From Flavobacterium sp. LPB0248 (GTDB lineage Bacteria > Bacteroidota > Bacteroidia > Flavobacteriales > Flavobacteriaceae), in NCBI RefSeq assembly GCF_013388355.1, contig NZ_CP058246.1:372001-436000 (forward strand): a stretch of DNA of 64,000 bases. The letters run 5' to 3'. Below are positions 1 through 8,900 of this stretch, in pieces. The position numbers and the translations under genes are program-made. Each line of letters opens with the position of its first letter. Position 1 is the stretch's first letter. The notes beneath the pieces are model-generated. The model was not told the DNA's origin, did no database searches, and was given only the letters and a program-made list of their open reading frames with translations.

Positions 1-917
1 TTGAAAAAGTTTCAACTGGTCTTCTTTCTTTTGATGGAGAAGATGATTCACAATGGCCAATTTGGTATCGAGATGTGCTTTTCAAACAAAAAGCAATTGG
101 ACTTGATTATGATATGCTAAATCTGCTAAATATAAAAGTAATAAAAGGCAGAAATCTTAGTCCAAACATAGCTTCAGACACTATAAATTCTGTTTTAGTT
201 AATGAAAAATCATTGAGTTTAATGCAGATAAAAGATCCTATTGGCAAAGAGATCAAAATTGGAAATCAGAAAATGAGGATTATTGGCGTGGTAAAAGATT
301 TTAATCTTTTAAGTCCAGAAGTCGATGTTCCACCGATTACTTTTTATCATATAAAATCTCTAGATATGGCCGATGAAATGAATCGAATCTATGTAAAATT
401 AAAAGCAGATCAGATTCAAAGTAGTATTGCTGCAATTGAAAAATTTTGGAAAACAAAAGTCGATACCGAATATCCATTTCAATATGATTTTGCCGATAAA
501 GAATATGCCCGAACTTACGAGTCTTATGTAAAGCAGAAAAATTTGTTTTCTCTGCTCAATGTTATTGTGATTCTTATTGCCCTTTTTGGACTTTTTGCTC
601 TGGCATCTTATTCCATTCAAAGAAGAATGAAAGAAATTGCGATTCGAAAAACTTTGGGCGCAGAGACTAATATCTTATTGAAAGAACTGTCTAAACAATA
701 TGTAGTGTATTGTGCAATAGGTTTCCTTATTGCTGTATTTCCTGCCTATGTTTTATTGCAGAAATGGCTGAATAATTTTGCCTTTAGAATCGAAATTCCG
801 ATGCTGCCGTTTCTACTTTCCTTTTTGCTTTTATTGTTTTTAACGCTATGCATTGTTTTAGCAAAAGCGTATCAAGCAACAAAAGTCGATGTGCTGAAAT
901 ATTTAAAATACGAATAA
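1..917 (+). CDS. ABC transporter permease, MacB/FtsX type (5' end outside window)
   Basis: The frame is open from base 3, so the gene begins before the window; an internal GTG at 75 is not a likely start. About 304 C-terminal residues are visible: a periplasmic MacB-type core domain followed by an FtsX-type permease domain with three membrane segments in the last 130 residues. The cytoplasmic loop reads SIQRRMKEIAIRKTLGA, the family's conserved RxKEIxIRKxxGA signature, and the end (AYQATKVDVLKYLKYE) is typical of Bacteroidota members. Such permeases work with a MacB-like ATPase in macrolide/peptide efflux or lipoprotein-related export; the substrate cannot be told from the sequence. The partner ATPase is presumably upstream. 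A hairpin terminator follows at 942-981. Confidence 0.9.
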   Translation, partial: EKVSTGLLSFDGEDDSQWPIWYRDVLFKQKAIGLDYDMLNLLNIKVIKGRNLSPNIASDTINSVLVNEKSLSLMQIKDPIGKEIKIGNQKMRIIGVVKDFNLLSPEVDVPPITFYHIKSLDMADEMNRIYVKLKADQIQSSIAAIEKFWKTKVDTEYPFQYDFADKEYARTYESYVKQKNLFSLLNVIVILIALFGLFALASYSIQRRMKEIAIRKTLGAETNILLKELSKQYVVYCAIGFLIAVFPAYVLLQKWLNNFAFRIEIPMLPFLLSFLLLLFLTLCIVLAKAYQATKVDVLKYLKYE

Positions 918-941
918 GTTAGTTTTGAGTTTTTGTAAAAA

Positions 942-981
942 GCTGTGCAAGTCTGAGCCCTTGCGCAGCATTTTTTATTTT
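942..981. terminator. Bidirectional rho-independent terminator
   Basis: A 10-bp stem (GCTGTGCAAG with CTTGCGCAGC, one G-T wobble) and 8-nt loop is followed on the plus strand by a T-rich tract and on the minus strand by TTTTTAC. It lies between the convergent permease and DUF417 genes and can serve both. Confidence 0.8.
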
Positions 982-984
982 CGA

Positions 985-1596
985 TTAAGCGTAAAATCGT
1001 TTTAAAATTTTCTTTGCACTGTCTGAAGCTACGATCAATCCGCCACTCATCATGATAATATCTTTGAGAACCAAACGGTCTCCTACAGAAAGATACGGAA
1101 ACCCAAATTCTGGTGTTGGAAAATCTCCACCCAAATTCGGAACGTAAACTTCTGGCGTTGTGATTAAAAATGATAAAGTTACAAACGCCATTCCGAATGT
1201 CAGAAGTCCGCCCAAAAAGCCCATTTTAGGAAACCAGATTCCCAAAAGAACCAACAAACCAATTGTGACAATAACAGTTCCTAGTCCGTAAGAAAAAATA
1301 TAAGTTCCGTTGGCTTCGTGCCATTTGATGTTTTTCTCAACAGTTTTACCTTCAACGTTTTTGTAAAGTGTGTACACTTTTACTGTTTTACCTTCATCAT
1401 TTACAACCTGTTGATTAGCATCTTTATAAAAGAAACTCATAAACGGACTATTCGCAACCAGCGGAACAATTCCGTCAGCTTCATATTTAAAGGCTTTTAA
1501 TCCGCCAATCCATGCCATTACAACAAATATGGCAATTCTTAAAAAGTGAATAAAGTTATTTTGTCCACCCGCAATAAATCGTATAAATTTTTCCAT
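985..1596 (-). CDS. DUF417 family membrane protein (YkgB/RclC-like)
   Basis: A 203-residue inner-membrane protein. The N-terminus (IRFIAGGQNNFIHFLRIAIF, then VVMAWIGGLKAFKYEADGI) and the motif VANSPFMSFFY match the DUF417 family, which includes E. coli YkgB/RclC of the reactive-chlorine response. About four hydrophobic segments are visible (residues 18-36, 100-122, 125-145 and a weaker C-terminal one). A 50-residue polar insert between the first two segments is presumably periplasmic. The gene lies 79 bp downstream of an AraC-family regulator on the same strand, so it is probably that regulator's target; in E. coli rclC is also controlled by an AraC-type protein, RclR. Biochemical function is unknown for the family. 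Confidence 0.85.
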   Translation of the reverse strand: MEKFIRFIAGGQNNFIHFLRIAIFVVMAWIGGLKAFKYEADGIVPLVANSPFMSFFYKDANQQVVNDEGKTVKVYTLYKNVEGKTVEKNIKWHEANGTYIFSYGLGTVIVTIGLLVLLGIWFPKMGFLGGLLTFGMAFVTLSFLITTPEVYVPNLGGDFPTPEFGFPYLSVGDRLVLKDIIMMSGGLIVASDSAKKILKRFYA

Positions 1597-1675
1597 TTTG
1601 ATTCTGTTTTAAATACAAATCAAAATTACTTTATGCTTATCTGGATAAAAATGGACGTAAAGGAGTTTTCATGGA

Positions 1676-2488
1676 CTATTTTGCCACGATAGAAATGCCA
1701 ACTTCTTTTCTGAATTCTTTAGGCGAAATGCCCACACTTTTCTTGAAATATCGGCTGAAATAAAATTCGTCTTCAAAATTAAGATCGTCTGCAATTTCTT
1801 TTATTGTTTTGGTTGTCAAATGCAACAATTTCTTAGCTTCCAAAACAATGCGATCTTGAATAAGCTGAGAAGGCGATTTCCCGAAATGTTTTTTGATTCT
1901 TTTACTGAAAGTATTGACGCTCAAGTTGTATTTTGAGGCATAAAAAGCGACTTCTTTTGCCTCTAAAAAATGAGAATCCAACAAATGCTGAAACTTCAAA
2001 ATGTCAGCGTTTCCAATAGATTCCTGAATCTTTGGTGACATTTTGAGCTGTTTTTCTTTACTGCTCAAGGCTAGAATAACCTGCAGATAAGACTTTAGAA
2101 TCGAATTATCATAATCCATTTCTGAGTCTTCTACCCTTTTCATTCTTTCCATAATGCTCGTGATTTCCTCGTAAATAAAATCGGAAACAGCTACAAAAGG
2201 TTCGCTATAAATATCATTGAATAAAATTCCGTTGCAAGCCACTTCTTTTTTATGGTATTCAATACAGTAAAAATCTCCATGAAAACTGAGAATATTTAGG
2301 AAAGGTGCTGTCGAATTTTTCCATTGCAATAACTGATACGGTGTTAAAAACAAAAGACATTTTCCTTTACATTCGTAATCAGTTAAATCAACAGAAAAAG
2401 CCGCTTCTCCATCAAACATTAAAATGTTGTAATACGGTTCGTTGATTGCCTTTTCAAGAAAAGAAGATTGTTTCAGTTCGATTTTCAT
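1676..2488 (-). CDS. AraC family transcriptional regulator
   Basis: 270 residues. The C-terminal 100 residues form the double helix-turn-helix DNA-binding domain: KEVAFYASKYNLSVNTFSKR is the first HTH, and IKEIADDLNFEDEFYFSRYF followed by KKSVGISPKEFRKE is the strongly conserved second one. The N-terminal 160 residues are a cupin-like sensor region of the type seen in many Bacteroidota AraC proteins; it lacks signature residues that would name a ligand. It is transcribed towards the DUF417 gene with a 79-bp gap and probably regulates it. The upstream region holds an inverted repeat (2557-2650) but no clear TAnnTTTG promoter on this strand. Confidence 0.9.
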   Translation of the reverse strand: MKIELKQSSFLEKAINEPYYNILMFDGEAAFSVDLTDYECKGKCLLFLTPYQLLQWKNSTAPFLNILSFHGDFYCIEYHKKEVACNGILFNDIYSEPFVAVSDFIYEEITSIMERMKRVEDSEMDYDNSILKSYLQVILALSSKEKQLKMSPKIQESIGNADILKFQHLLDSHFLEAKEVAFYASKYNLSVNTFSKRIKKHFGKSPSQLIQDRIVLEAKKLLHLTTKTIKEIADDLNFEDEFYFSRYFKKSVGISPKEFRKEVGISIVAK

Positions 2489-2517
2489 TTTACTAAATTA
2501 CAGATTTGTTTTTGTTT

Positions 2518-2650
2518 CACGCAGATTCTGCAGATTTGAGCAGATTAAAACTTTAAAACTTTACGTCTTAGCGACTTTGCTAGATTATATTTTAAGTATC
2601 TTTTTCCATTCTTTGAAAAATTGCTCGCAAAGTCGCAAAGACGCAAAGTT
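2518..2650. repeat. Intergenic inverted repeat with CACGCAGATT and GCAAAGTCGC units
   Basis: Arms of 24 bp at 2557-2580 and 2627-2650 (AACTTTACGTCTTAGCGACT... and its complement) match at 22 of 24 positions with a 46-bp centre. Just before it, 2518-2535 carries CACGCAGATTCTGCAGAT, closely matching the arm of another inverted repeat at 62084-62140. I recall such units as common intergenic repeats in Flavobacterium, but copy number cannot be judged here. Confidence 0.65.
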
Positions 2651-2711
2651 ATTTATATTCATTCTTAAACCGATTTTGACATTCGTCAATGTTTTTTTCC
2701 TTGATTAACTT

Positions 2712-2719
2712 TACTTTTG
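2712..2719 (+). promoter_or_regulatory. Bacteroidota -7 element (TACTTTTG)
   Basis: TACTTTTG fits TAnnTTTG and lies 21 nt before the ATG of the Crp/Fnr-type gene. No clear TTG -33 element at the right distance, only a T-run, so this is a moderate call. Confidence 0.5.
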
Positions 2720-2740
2720 ATAATGATTAATTTTTGAGAA

Positions 2741-3310
2741 ATGATGAGTGAACTTGAGGCTTTAATTCAGAGTAGATTACAATTGGAAAATGATGAACTT
2801 AACACCATTTTATCCTGCTTTAAATTAATACAAGTAAAGAAGAATGAGCAGTTACTTAAAAGCGGAACCGTTGCGAATAAAATATTTTTTATAAAAAAAG
2901 GCTGTCTGCGATTGTATTACAGCACAGAAGATCATAATATAACTACACGTTTTATGGCTTTTGAAGGTACATTTCTAACTTCGATTGTCAGTTTTATTTC
3001 TAGAGAACCAAGCACTGAATACATTGAAGCGGTTGAGGCTTCAGAGCTTTTGGCTATTTCTTATGAAGATTTTTTTCATCTTCGCAACACCATTCCGCAA
3101 TGGGATAAAATGTACATCTATATTCTCGAATATGGTCTTACGGTGATTACTTCTAAACTTAGCAGCCTATTGACACAAAATGCAGCTGAACGGTATAGAA
3201 ATCTTCTTAAAAACAACCCCGAACTCATTCAGAGATTGTCCAATGCCAATCTTGCGGCATACCTTAATATTTCGCCAGAAACATTAAGCAGAATAAAATC
3301 ACAGATTTAA
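2741..3310 (+). CDS. Crp/Fnr family transcriptional regulator
   Basis: 189 residues with an N-terminal cyclic-nucleotide-binding-like jelly roll (LLKSGTVANKIFFIKKGCLRLYY is the usual strand/turn pattern) and a short C-terminal segment NANLAAYLNISPETLSRI that is the recognition HTH. No cysteine set for an Fe-S cluster of the Fnr kind and no clear cAMP-contact motif are visible, so the ligand is unknown; this short subclass is very common in Bacteroidota, often next to an enzyme gene it controls. The protein ends right after the HTH. ilvD follows 58 bp downstream on the same strand and may be co-transcribed or regulated. ATGs at 2741 and 2744 are equally possible starts. Confidence 0.9.
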   Translation: MMSELEALIQSRLQLENDELNTILSCFKLIQVKKNEQLLKSGTVANKIFFIKKGCLRLYYSTEDHNITTRFMAFEGTFLTSIVSFISREPSTEYIEAVEASELLAISYEDFFHLRNTIPQWDKMYIYILEYGLTVITSKLSSLLTQNAAERYRNLLKNNPELIQRLSNANLAAYLNISPETLSRIKSQI

Positions 3311-3368
3311 TTATAATCTGTTAACTATCAAAAAAAACAAAAAACAACATTAAAAAACATTTTCTATC

Positions 3369-5060
3369 ATGAGAAGTGATGAAGTAAAAAAAGGTGTTCA
3401 GCGAACTCCTCACAGATCCTTATTGCGAGCTACGGGCTTGAAAAATGAAGATTTCAGCAAACCATTTATTGGAGTGGCAAATTCGTTTATCGAAATCATT
3501 CCAGGACATTTTTTCCTAAACAAAGTCTCTGAAATTATCAAAGAAGAAATTCGTGCCAATGGCTGTGTTCCGTTTGAGTTTAATACAATCGGAATCGATG
3601 ACGGAATTGCAATGGGACATGACGGAATGTTATACTCGCTTCCGAGCCGTGAAATTATCGCCAACTCTATAGAAAGTGTAATGAATGCGCATAAACTGGA
3701 TGCGATGATTGCAATTCCAAATTGTGATAAAATTGTTCCCGGAATGATCATGGGTGCTTTACGTGTAGATGTTCCAACCATTTTTGTAAGCGGAGGCCCA
3801 ATGTCTAAAGGTTATACTAAAAATGGAACGGCAATTGACTTAGCTACAGCTTTTGAAGCAGTCGGAAAACACGAAGCAGGAAAAATCTCTGACGAAGAAT
3901 TATATGATATTGAATGTAATGCCTGTCCAAGCGGTGGAAGCTGTTCTGGAATGTTTACCGCAAATTCTATGAATACTTTGATGGAAGCAATGGGAATTGC
4001 ACTTCCTGGAAACGGTACTATTCTAGCTCAAACTCCAGAACGTGAACAATTGTACCGCGAAGCAGCAAGAAGAATCTGTGATATTGCAAAAGATCAGCAG
4101 GCTATTGAAAAATTCAAACTGAAAAATATCTTAAACGAAAATGCCGTTCGCAACGCTTTTGCTGTCGATATGGCAATGGGCGGAAGTACAAATACTGTTC
4201 TTCATATGCTTGCAATTGCGAACGAAGCTAATGTTGATTTTAAATTAAAAGACATTAATACCATTTCTGGAAATGTGGCGCATATTGCTAAGATTTCACC
4301 AAGTTTAAGCACGGTTCATATGGAAGATATCAACAGAGCTGGTGGTGTAAATGCGGTTATGAAGGAAATAAACAAAAGAGGTTCAGGCGTTTTAATTGAT
4401 AATCTTACGATTAGTGGTGAAACTTTATTGGAAAAAATTGCTAATGCCGAAATTAAAGATACTACAATTATTCATACTATCGATAATCCGTACAGTAGAG
4501 TTGGCGGATTGGCCATTTTATACGGAAATCTTGCTGAGCAAGGTGCAGTTATTAAAACTGCAGGATTAACTGGAGATCGCGTATTTACTGGTAGCGCAGT
4601 CTGTTTTGACGGTCAAGCCGAAGCGATTGCAGGAATTATGATGGGAAAAGTGAAAGCCGGAAATGTAGTGGTTATTCGTTACGAAGGGCCAAAAGGCGGA
4701 CCTGGAATGCAAGAAATGCTTTCTCCTACGAGTTTAATTATGGGAATGGGACTTGGAAGTTCTGTAGCTTTAATTACTGACGGAAGATTTAGCGGTGCAA
4801 CCAGAGGAGCTTCAATCGGACACGTTTCTCCAGAAGCTGCTGAGGGCGGTATGATTGGTTTGGTAAAAGACGGAGACGAAATTCACATTGATGTAGATCA
4901 GTATATTTTGTCTGTTAATTTAAGTGATGAAGAAATCGCAACAAGAAGAGCAGCTTTTAAACCATTAAAAAAACCATTAAACTCAAAATGGCTTTCACAA
5001 TACAGAGCGTTAGTAACTAATGCTAGTACTGGAGCTGTCTTAAAAACAGATTTAGATTAA
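3369..5060 (+). CDS. ilvD: Dihydroxy-acid dehydratase
   Basis: 563 residues, IlvD/Edd family: dehydrates 2,3-dihydroxy-3-methyl(iso)valerate to the 2-keto acids in isoleucine, valine and leucine synthesis. Visible signatures are NCDKIVPG (Cys119), [17 protein letters not shown] (Cys192), [10 protein letters not shown] and [12 protein letters not shown]. At residues 45-47 it has PGH where the [2Fe-2S] class has a third cluster cysteine; E. coli IlvD, a [4Fe-4S] enzyme, has the same PGH as I recall it. It is shorter than the E. coli enzyme (616). No ilvB, ilvN or ilvC neighbours: it stands alone after a Crp/Fnr-type regulator. This may be a second dehydratase in addition to an ilv-operon copy elsewhere; a sugar-acid dehydratase role is an alternative, but overall similarity favours IlvD. 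Confidence 0.88.
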   Translation: MRSDEVKKGVQRTPHRSLLRATGLKNEDFSKPFIGVANSFIEIIPGHFFLNKVSEIIKEEIRANGCVPFEFNTIGIDDGIAMGHDGMLYSLPSREIIANSIESVMNAHKLDAMIAIPNCDKIVPGMIMGALRVDVPTIFVSGGPMSKGYTKNGTAIDLATAFEAVGKHEAGKISDEELYDIECNACPSGGSCSGMFTANSMNTLMEAMGIALPGNGTILAQTPEREQLYREAARRICDIAKDQQAIEKFKLKNILNENAVRNAFAVDMAMGGSTNTVLHMLAIANEANVDFKLKDINTISGNVAHIAKISPSLSTVHMEDINRAGGVNAVMKEINKRGSGVLIDNLTISGETLLEKIANAEIKDTTIIHTIDNPYSRVGGLAILYGNLAEQGAVIKTAGLTGDRVFTGSAVCFDGQAEAIAGIMMGKVKAGNVVVIRYEGPKGGPGMQEMLSPTSLIMGMGLGSSVALITDGRFSGATRGASIGHVSPEAAEGGMIGLVKDGDEIHIDVDQYILSVNLSDEEIATRRAAFKPLKKPLNSKWLSQYRALVTNASTGAVLKTDLD

Positions 5061-5080
5061 AAATTAAAAAAATCCAAAAA

Positions 5081-5118
5081 GAAATGTCCCAGAAAGTTAG
5101 CTTTTCTGGGAACATTTC
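5081..5118 (-). terminator. Terminator hairpin between ilvD and the Rossmann-protein gene
   Basis: GAAATGTCCCAGAAA pairs with TTTTCTGGGAACATTTC across a 6-nt loop with one bulge. The T-rich run is on the minus-strand side (5061-5080 is A-rich on plus), so it best serves the leftward gene ending at 5171; it may also stop ilvD transcripts. Confidence 0.7.
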
Positions 5119-5170
5119 GGGGGTTTGAACAATTCTAATTATTCAAAGCTGGTATCGTAATATTTCTTTT

Positions 5171-5725
5171 TTAACTCATGAAACAAGAATGCATTGGAAG
5201 TTGGTACAATTCTTCAAAATCGATCCCAGTAAGATTTAGGCTTTTAAAAAATATTTTGGCTTTATTTTTTGCCTGTTTATTCAATCCTGTATAAAATATT
5301 TCATTGCCATTTTGCTCTTGGTTTACCATCGAAAGCACTTCTGGATTCACTATATTAAGCACCCTAATCACATGAGCTTCTGGCAAAAGTGATGCAATTA
5401 TTTCAGATGATGATTTTGCATTTGGCTCCAGACATTCTAAACTAAAAATTGGATTGCTGGAATGTATTAGCACTTTCTCATTCATGTCTGGCAAGTCTGT
5501 CAGGAATAATCCAACATCTTCACGTGGAATAAAGAGTATTAAAATACTGGCTTTTGCGGCTTCGTCTTTACTTACCAATTTTACATTCTTTCCTAAGGTT
5601 TTAGCTATATCTTTAAACTGGCTATTTTCGCGGGTCGAACTCAATAATACTTGATGTCCTGCCTCGACTGCACGGCTCACAAAATCCATTGTAAAACTAC
5701 ATAAACCTATTACTCCTATTTTCAT
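5171..5725 (-). CDS. NAD(P)-binding F420-reductase-like protein
   Basis: 184 residues resembling the F420-dependent NADP oxidoreductase (NADP_oxidoreductase, coenzyme F420) fold: MKIGVIGLCS start, an acidic/Ser-rich second strand (LLSSTRENS), ILILFIPREDV, and the family block SSSEIIASLLPEAHVIRVLN. The Rossmann glycine loop is degenerate: after IG the residues are LCSFT, where GxGxxG would be expected, so dinucleotide binding may be altered. Family members act as small reductases or as uncharacterised stress-related proteins; the substrate is unknown. It is divergent from the sensor kinase at 5889. Its -7 element TATATTTG (5757-5764) lies inside an ATAAGAC...GTCTTAT dyad, suggesting regulated expression. 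A terminator follows at 5081-5118. Confidence 0.7.
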   Translation of the reverse strand: MKIGVIGLCSFTMDFVSRAVEAGHQVLLSSTRENSQFKDIAKTLGKNVKLVSKDEAAKASILILFIPREDVGLFLTDLPDMNEKVLIHSSNPIFSLECLEPNAKSSSEIIASLLPEAHVIRVLNIVNPEVLSMVNQEQNGNEIFYTGLNKQAKNKAKIFFKSLNLTGIDFEELYQLPMHSCFMS

Positions 5726-5748
5726 ACTTCTAAACTTTGCCTTTAACC

Positions 5749-5878
5749 TTATAAGACAAATATAGTCTTATAGACTATTAGAAAGCTTGTCTTGTCTGTC
5801 TCAATAAATCTACAACGTTGTAGATTTAAAACTACAAACCGTGATTTCTGATTTATGTTTGCTAAGTTTGTCTTATAA
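5749..5878. promoter_or_regulatory. Divergent promoter region with shared TAnnTTTGTCTTATAA motif and palindrome
   Basis: Both divergent genes carry the same 16-base pattern at the start region: minus strand TATATTTGTCTTATAA (5764 to 5749) and plus strand TAAGTTTGTCTTATAA (5863-5878). The -7 box TAnnTTTG is directly followed by TCTTATAA in each. Between them, 5806-5827 is a perfect 22-bp palindrome with half-site AAATCTACAAC. ATAAGAC (5751-5757) and GTCTTAT (5765-5771) form a further perfect dyad around the minus -7 box. The plus element ends 10 nt before ATG 5889. Confidence 0.65.
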
Positions 5879-5888
5879 TTTTAGTCAG

Positions 5889-8800
5889 ATGCCAAAAATA
5901 GCGGTTCATATTTTACGTTACTGTTGTTTTCTGCTGTTGCTTACTACAACTAAAATGATCTGCCAAGAAAACTACTTGGCGAGATGGTATACTGCGGATA
6001 ATAATGAACTGCAACAGAATAGTATAAAAGCAATAGTTCAAGGCAAACACAATTTTATATGGATGACTACCGAAAATGGTATTGTTCGTTATGATGGAAA
6101 TAATTTTCTTGTTTTTAATTCTTCCAATACCTCTTTAGAACATACTCGTTTTACCGATATTTTTGGAAGCATTGAAAAAGACAGTCTCACAAGTTATAAT
6201 GAAAGCAAAAAAGAACTTGTCTTCATTAAAAATGCCAAAGTCCAGATACTTAAAAAAGATGCTCCAAAATCTAGTTTGGTGCGAAACGGAAGGCATTTCT
6301 TCTTTCATGATGGTCTTCCATCCAACTATTCTATTAATCAGCATGAGCCTTATTATATCAGATTATCTAATGGAAATATATTCTTTATAGACAACCAAAC
6401 CATTGAATTATGCGATTCTAAAATGAAAAGCATTTCTAAAACTCCTTTTAAAAACGATAATATTTTTAATTTTTTCGCAATCAGCAATTCTCTTTTTTAC
6501 CTAACCGATAACGGCTATTATCATTGTTTTTCTCAAAAAGCTGAATCTTCAGGAAAGCTGAATATAATACCAACTAAGAATCGTAAGTTATTCTGGAACA
6601 TCACAACAGGTCAGGTTTTTCTATCTGTAAAGAATAAAATTTATCAGTTAAAAAATCAAAATGACCAATTAACTGCTCAATTAATTGTCGAATACAAAGA
6701 TTTTGAAACAAGCAATATTATCGCAGTTTATTTTGATCCGAAAAATAAAAAACTGTACTTAGGAAGCGGCACAAACGGATTGTGCATTATTTCTTTTCCT
6801 ACTTTTAAAACCATAAAAAAAAGTAAAGAGAGAACCGAAGTTTACTACGCTGCGCAAACTTTTAGCGATAGTACCGTAATCACTTCTGAAGGATTGATTA
6901 TAAACGACAAAAAAGTGATTGACAGCATTCCTTTTCCTAAAAGTGTTTTTTTGGATGAACGGCTAAATATTGCTCTCGACGATGAAAAAAATATATGGAT
7001 CAGCCGAGCCATGAAAGTACTTTGCTATCTAAAAAAATCGGGATACAAAAAATATGTCACCTACCCTTTTGATCAAAATCCGAAAACCATATTTAAAGAT
7101 AATAGCAATACCATTTGGGTCTCTTTAGGAATAGACGAGTTTCATAAACCTAAATTGTATGCTATAAAAAACGGAATTGTAAAGCTTGAAGCCGTTTTTA
7201 AAAACAACATCAACTATATCGTTCAGCAAAACAATATTTTGTATTTGGCTGGAGATAACGGACTGTTTTTGTATGATTTAAAAACTAAAAAACTACATTT
7301 TGCAAAAAACACTAAAAACATAAACATTCGAAGCGTTTTTATAGACAGCAAGCAAAAAGTATGGCTTACAACATATGAAAAAGGCTTCTTTCTTTATGAA
7401 AACCAGAAACTGTATTCTTTTCCAACAGACGAAGAGCATTATCTTAATTCTGCTCATTGTATTATTGAAGACAAAAACGAATTTTTCTGGATATCAACCA
7501 ACAAAGGACTTTTTCAGGTTTCTAGAAAAGCGTTGCTACACCATTACAAAAATAAAAATACGGTTATATATTACCATCAATACAATAAAGCAGACGGTTT
7601 TCTGATTAATGAATTTAACGGCGGCTGCCAACCTTGCGGGAATTTTCTAAAAAACAATGATATTGTTTTTCCATCTATGAATGGAATTGTTTTTTTTAAT
7701 CCGTATAAAGTATCTCCTTTACTTCCTGGCAAAGACCTTTTTATTGACAGAGTTGTTCTCGACCAGAAAATAATTACTCCGAAAGATACTATTGTCTTAA
7801 AAAACAATTTTCAACGCGTAAGTTTTTTGGTTTCGTATCCTTATTACGGAAATCCAAAAAATGTAGCCATCGAAGCAAAAATGGACAGAATTGGAAGTGA
7901 TCGCTGGGAACGATTGAAAGCCGATAAATCAATTTCTTTTACGACATTGCCACCTGGAACTTATACGCTTACCTTTAGGAGTTTATCTGGTTTTGATGCC
8001 AATTATGCTTATAAAACTGTCATTCTTGTTGTACCTGCAAAATTTTATCAGACCATTTGGTTTGCTGTTCTTTGCTGTTTTCTTGCCGCCGGTTTTGTAA
8101 TTTCACTTTGGCATATACGATTGTATTACCAAAGAATGAAAAGAAGACAGCTGGAAGAAGTAATTGCTAAAAAAACAAAAAAATTAGCTTCTACCGTTAA
8201 AAAACTAGAAAAAGCAGAAAACAACTTAAAACAAAAAATTAAACAGCACGAAATGTTGGTTAAAAGCATGAGCCATGATATCAAAAGCCCGCTGAAATTC
8301 TTGTCTTCTTCTATTAAACATCTTTCTGAAAACAATACCATTCAAGAAGATCAGAAACTTAAACAGCAATTGGGAACTTTGCAGACTTCTACCTCTCAAT
8401 TATACGAATATGTAGAAAATCTTATCAAATATTCTTCTATTTTTATTGAAGGAAAAAAACTGGAAAATGAAAGTTATTCTTTGTATGAATTGATTGAGGA
8501 ACGAATTCAGATTTTTGAAAAAATTGCCGAAGCAGAAAACATTTCCATTTTTAATAATGTAGAAAAAGATTTTCACGTACGAACAAACAAAACAGCACTT
8601 TCGATTATCATTCATAATTTAATTGATAACGCCATAAAAAATACCAAAAATGGAAAAATTGAGCTTTTATGTACAACCAAAAAGGCTCTTCTAATCTTAA
8701 AAATTATAGATAATGGTAAAGGAATGAGCAAAGAGCTTATTGATTATTATCACAATTTTTATAAAAATCCGATTTCAAAAAATTATCATCTCGGACTTCA

Positions 8801-8900
8801 TATGATTATTGAGCTTCTTATTCTTATCGAGGGAAACATCAATATTATTAGTGATATTGATAAAGGAACTACGATCGAGATTATGGTCGAATACAACTAA
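5889..8900 (+). CDS. Propeller-type sensor histidine kinase
   Basis: 1003 residues from ATG 5889, chosen because the TAAGTTTG -7 box lies just upstream; a GTG at 5841 in the same frame is upstream of that box. Order: signal peptide or membrane segment (about 5-25), two-component-regulator propeller repeats filling most of the periplasmic part (recurrent IWxTTENGIxRYDG-like and FFWISTNKGLF-like blades), a Y_Y_Y domain ending in LPPGTYTLTFRS, one membrane helix (about 718-745), a coiled coil, HisKA with MSHDIKSPL (His796) and an HATPase domain with NLIDNAIKN and DNGKGM. There is no receiver or HTH domain, unlike the hybrid versions of this architecture. Such sensors detect extracellular polymers or oligosaccharides. 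It is convergent with, and overlaps by 4 bp, the LuxR-type response regulator, a plausible partner. Confidence 0.88.
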   Translation: MPKIAVHILRYCCFLLLLTTTKMICQENYLARWYTADNNELQQNSIKAIVQGKHNFIWMTTENGIVRYDGNNFLVFNSSNTSLEHTRFTDIFGSIEKDSLTSYNESKKELVFIKNAKVQILKKDAPKSSLVRNGRHFFFHDGLPSNYSINQHEPYYIRLSNGNIFFIDNQTIELCDSKMKSISKTPFKNDNIFNFFAISNSLFYLTDNGYYHCFSQKAESSGKLNIIPTKNRKLFWNITTGQVFLSVKNKIYQLKNQNDQLTAQLIVEYKDFETSNIIAVYFDPKNKKLYLGSGTNGLCIISFPTFKTIKKSKERTEVYYAAQTFSDSTVITSEGLIINDKKVIDSIPFPKSVFLDERLNIALDDEKNIWISRAMKVLCYLKKSGYKKYVTYPFDQNPKTIFKDNSNTIWVSLGIDEFHKPKLYAIKNGIVKLEAVFKNNINYIVQQNNILYLAGDNGLFLYDLKTKKLHFAKNTKNINIRSVFIDSKQKVWLTTYEKGFFLYENQKLYSFPTDEEHYLNSAHCIIEDKNEFFWISTNKGLFQVSRKALLHHYKNKNTVIYYHQYNKADGFLINEFNGGCQPCGNFLKNNDIVFPSMNGIVFFNPYKVSPLLPGKDLFIDRVVLDQKIITPKDTIVLKNNFQRVSFLVSYPYYGNPKNVAIEAKMDRIGSDRWERLKADKSISFTTLPPGTYTLTFRSLSGFDANYAYKTVILVVPAKFYQTIWFAVLCCFLAAGFVISLWHIRLYYQRMKRRQLEEVIAKKTKKLASTVKKLEKAENNLKQKIKQHEMLVKSMSHDIKSPLKFLSSSIKHLSENNTIQEDQKLKQQLGTLQTSTSQLYEYVENLIKYSSIFIEGKKLENESYSLYELIEERIQIFEKIAEAENISIFNNVEKDFHVRTNKTALSIIIHNLIDNAIKNTKNGKIELLCTTKKALLILKIIDNGKGMSKELIDYYHNFYKNPISKNYHLGLHMIIELLILIEGNINIISDIDKGTTIEIMVEYN

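Noticed and set aside
3410..3781. Minus-strand frame of 123 codons inside ilvD
   Set aside because: It is antisense to a highly conserved enzyme and has no family features.
5841..5888. GTG start 48 bp upstream for the propeller kinase
   Set aside because: This start would lie upstream of the TAAGTTTG -7 element at 5863-5870, so the RNA would not include it; ATG 5889 gives a proper signal peptide.
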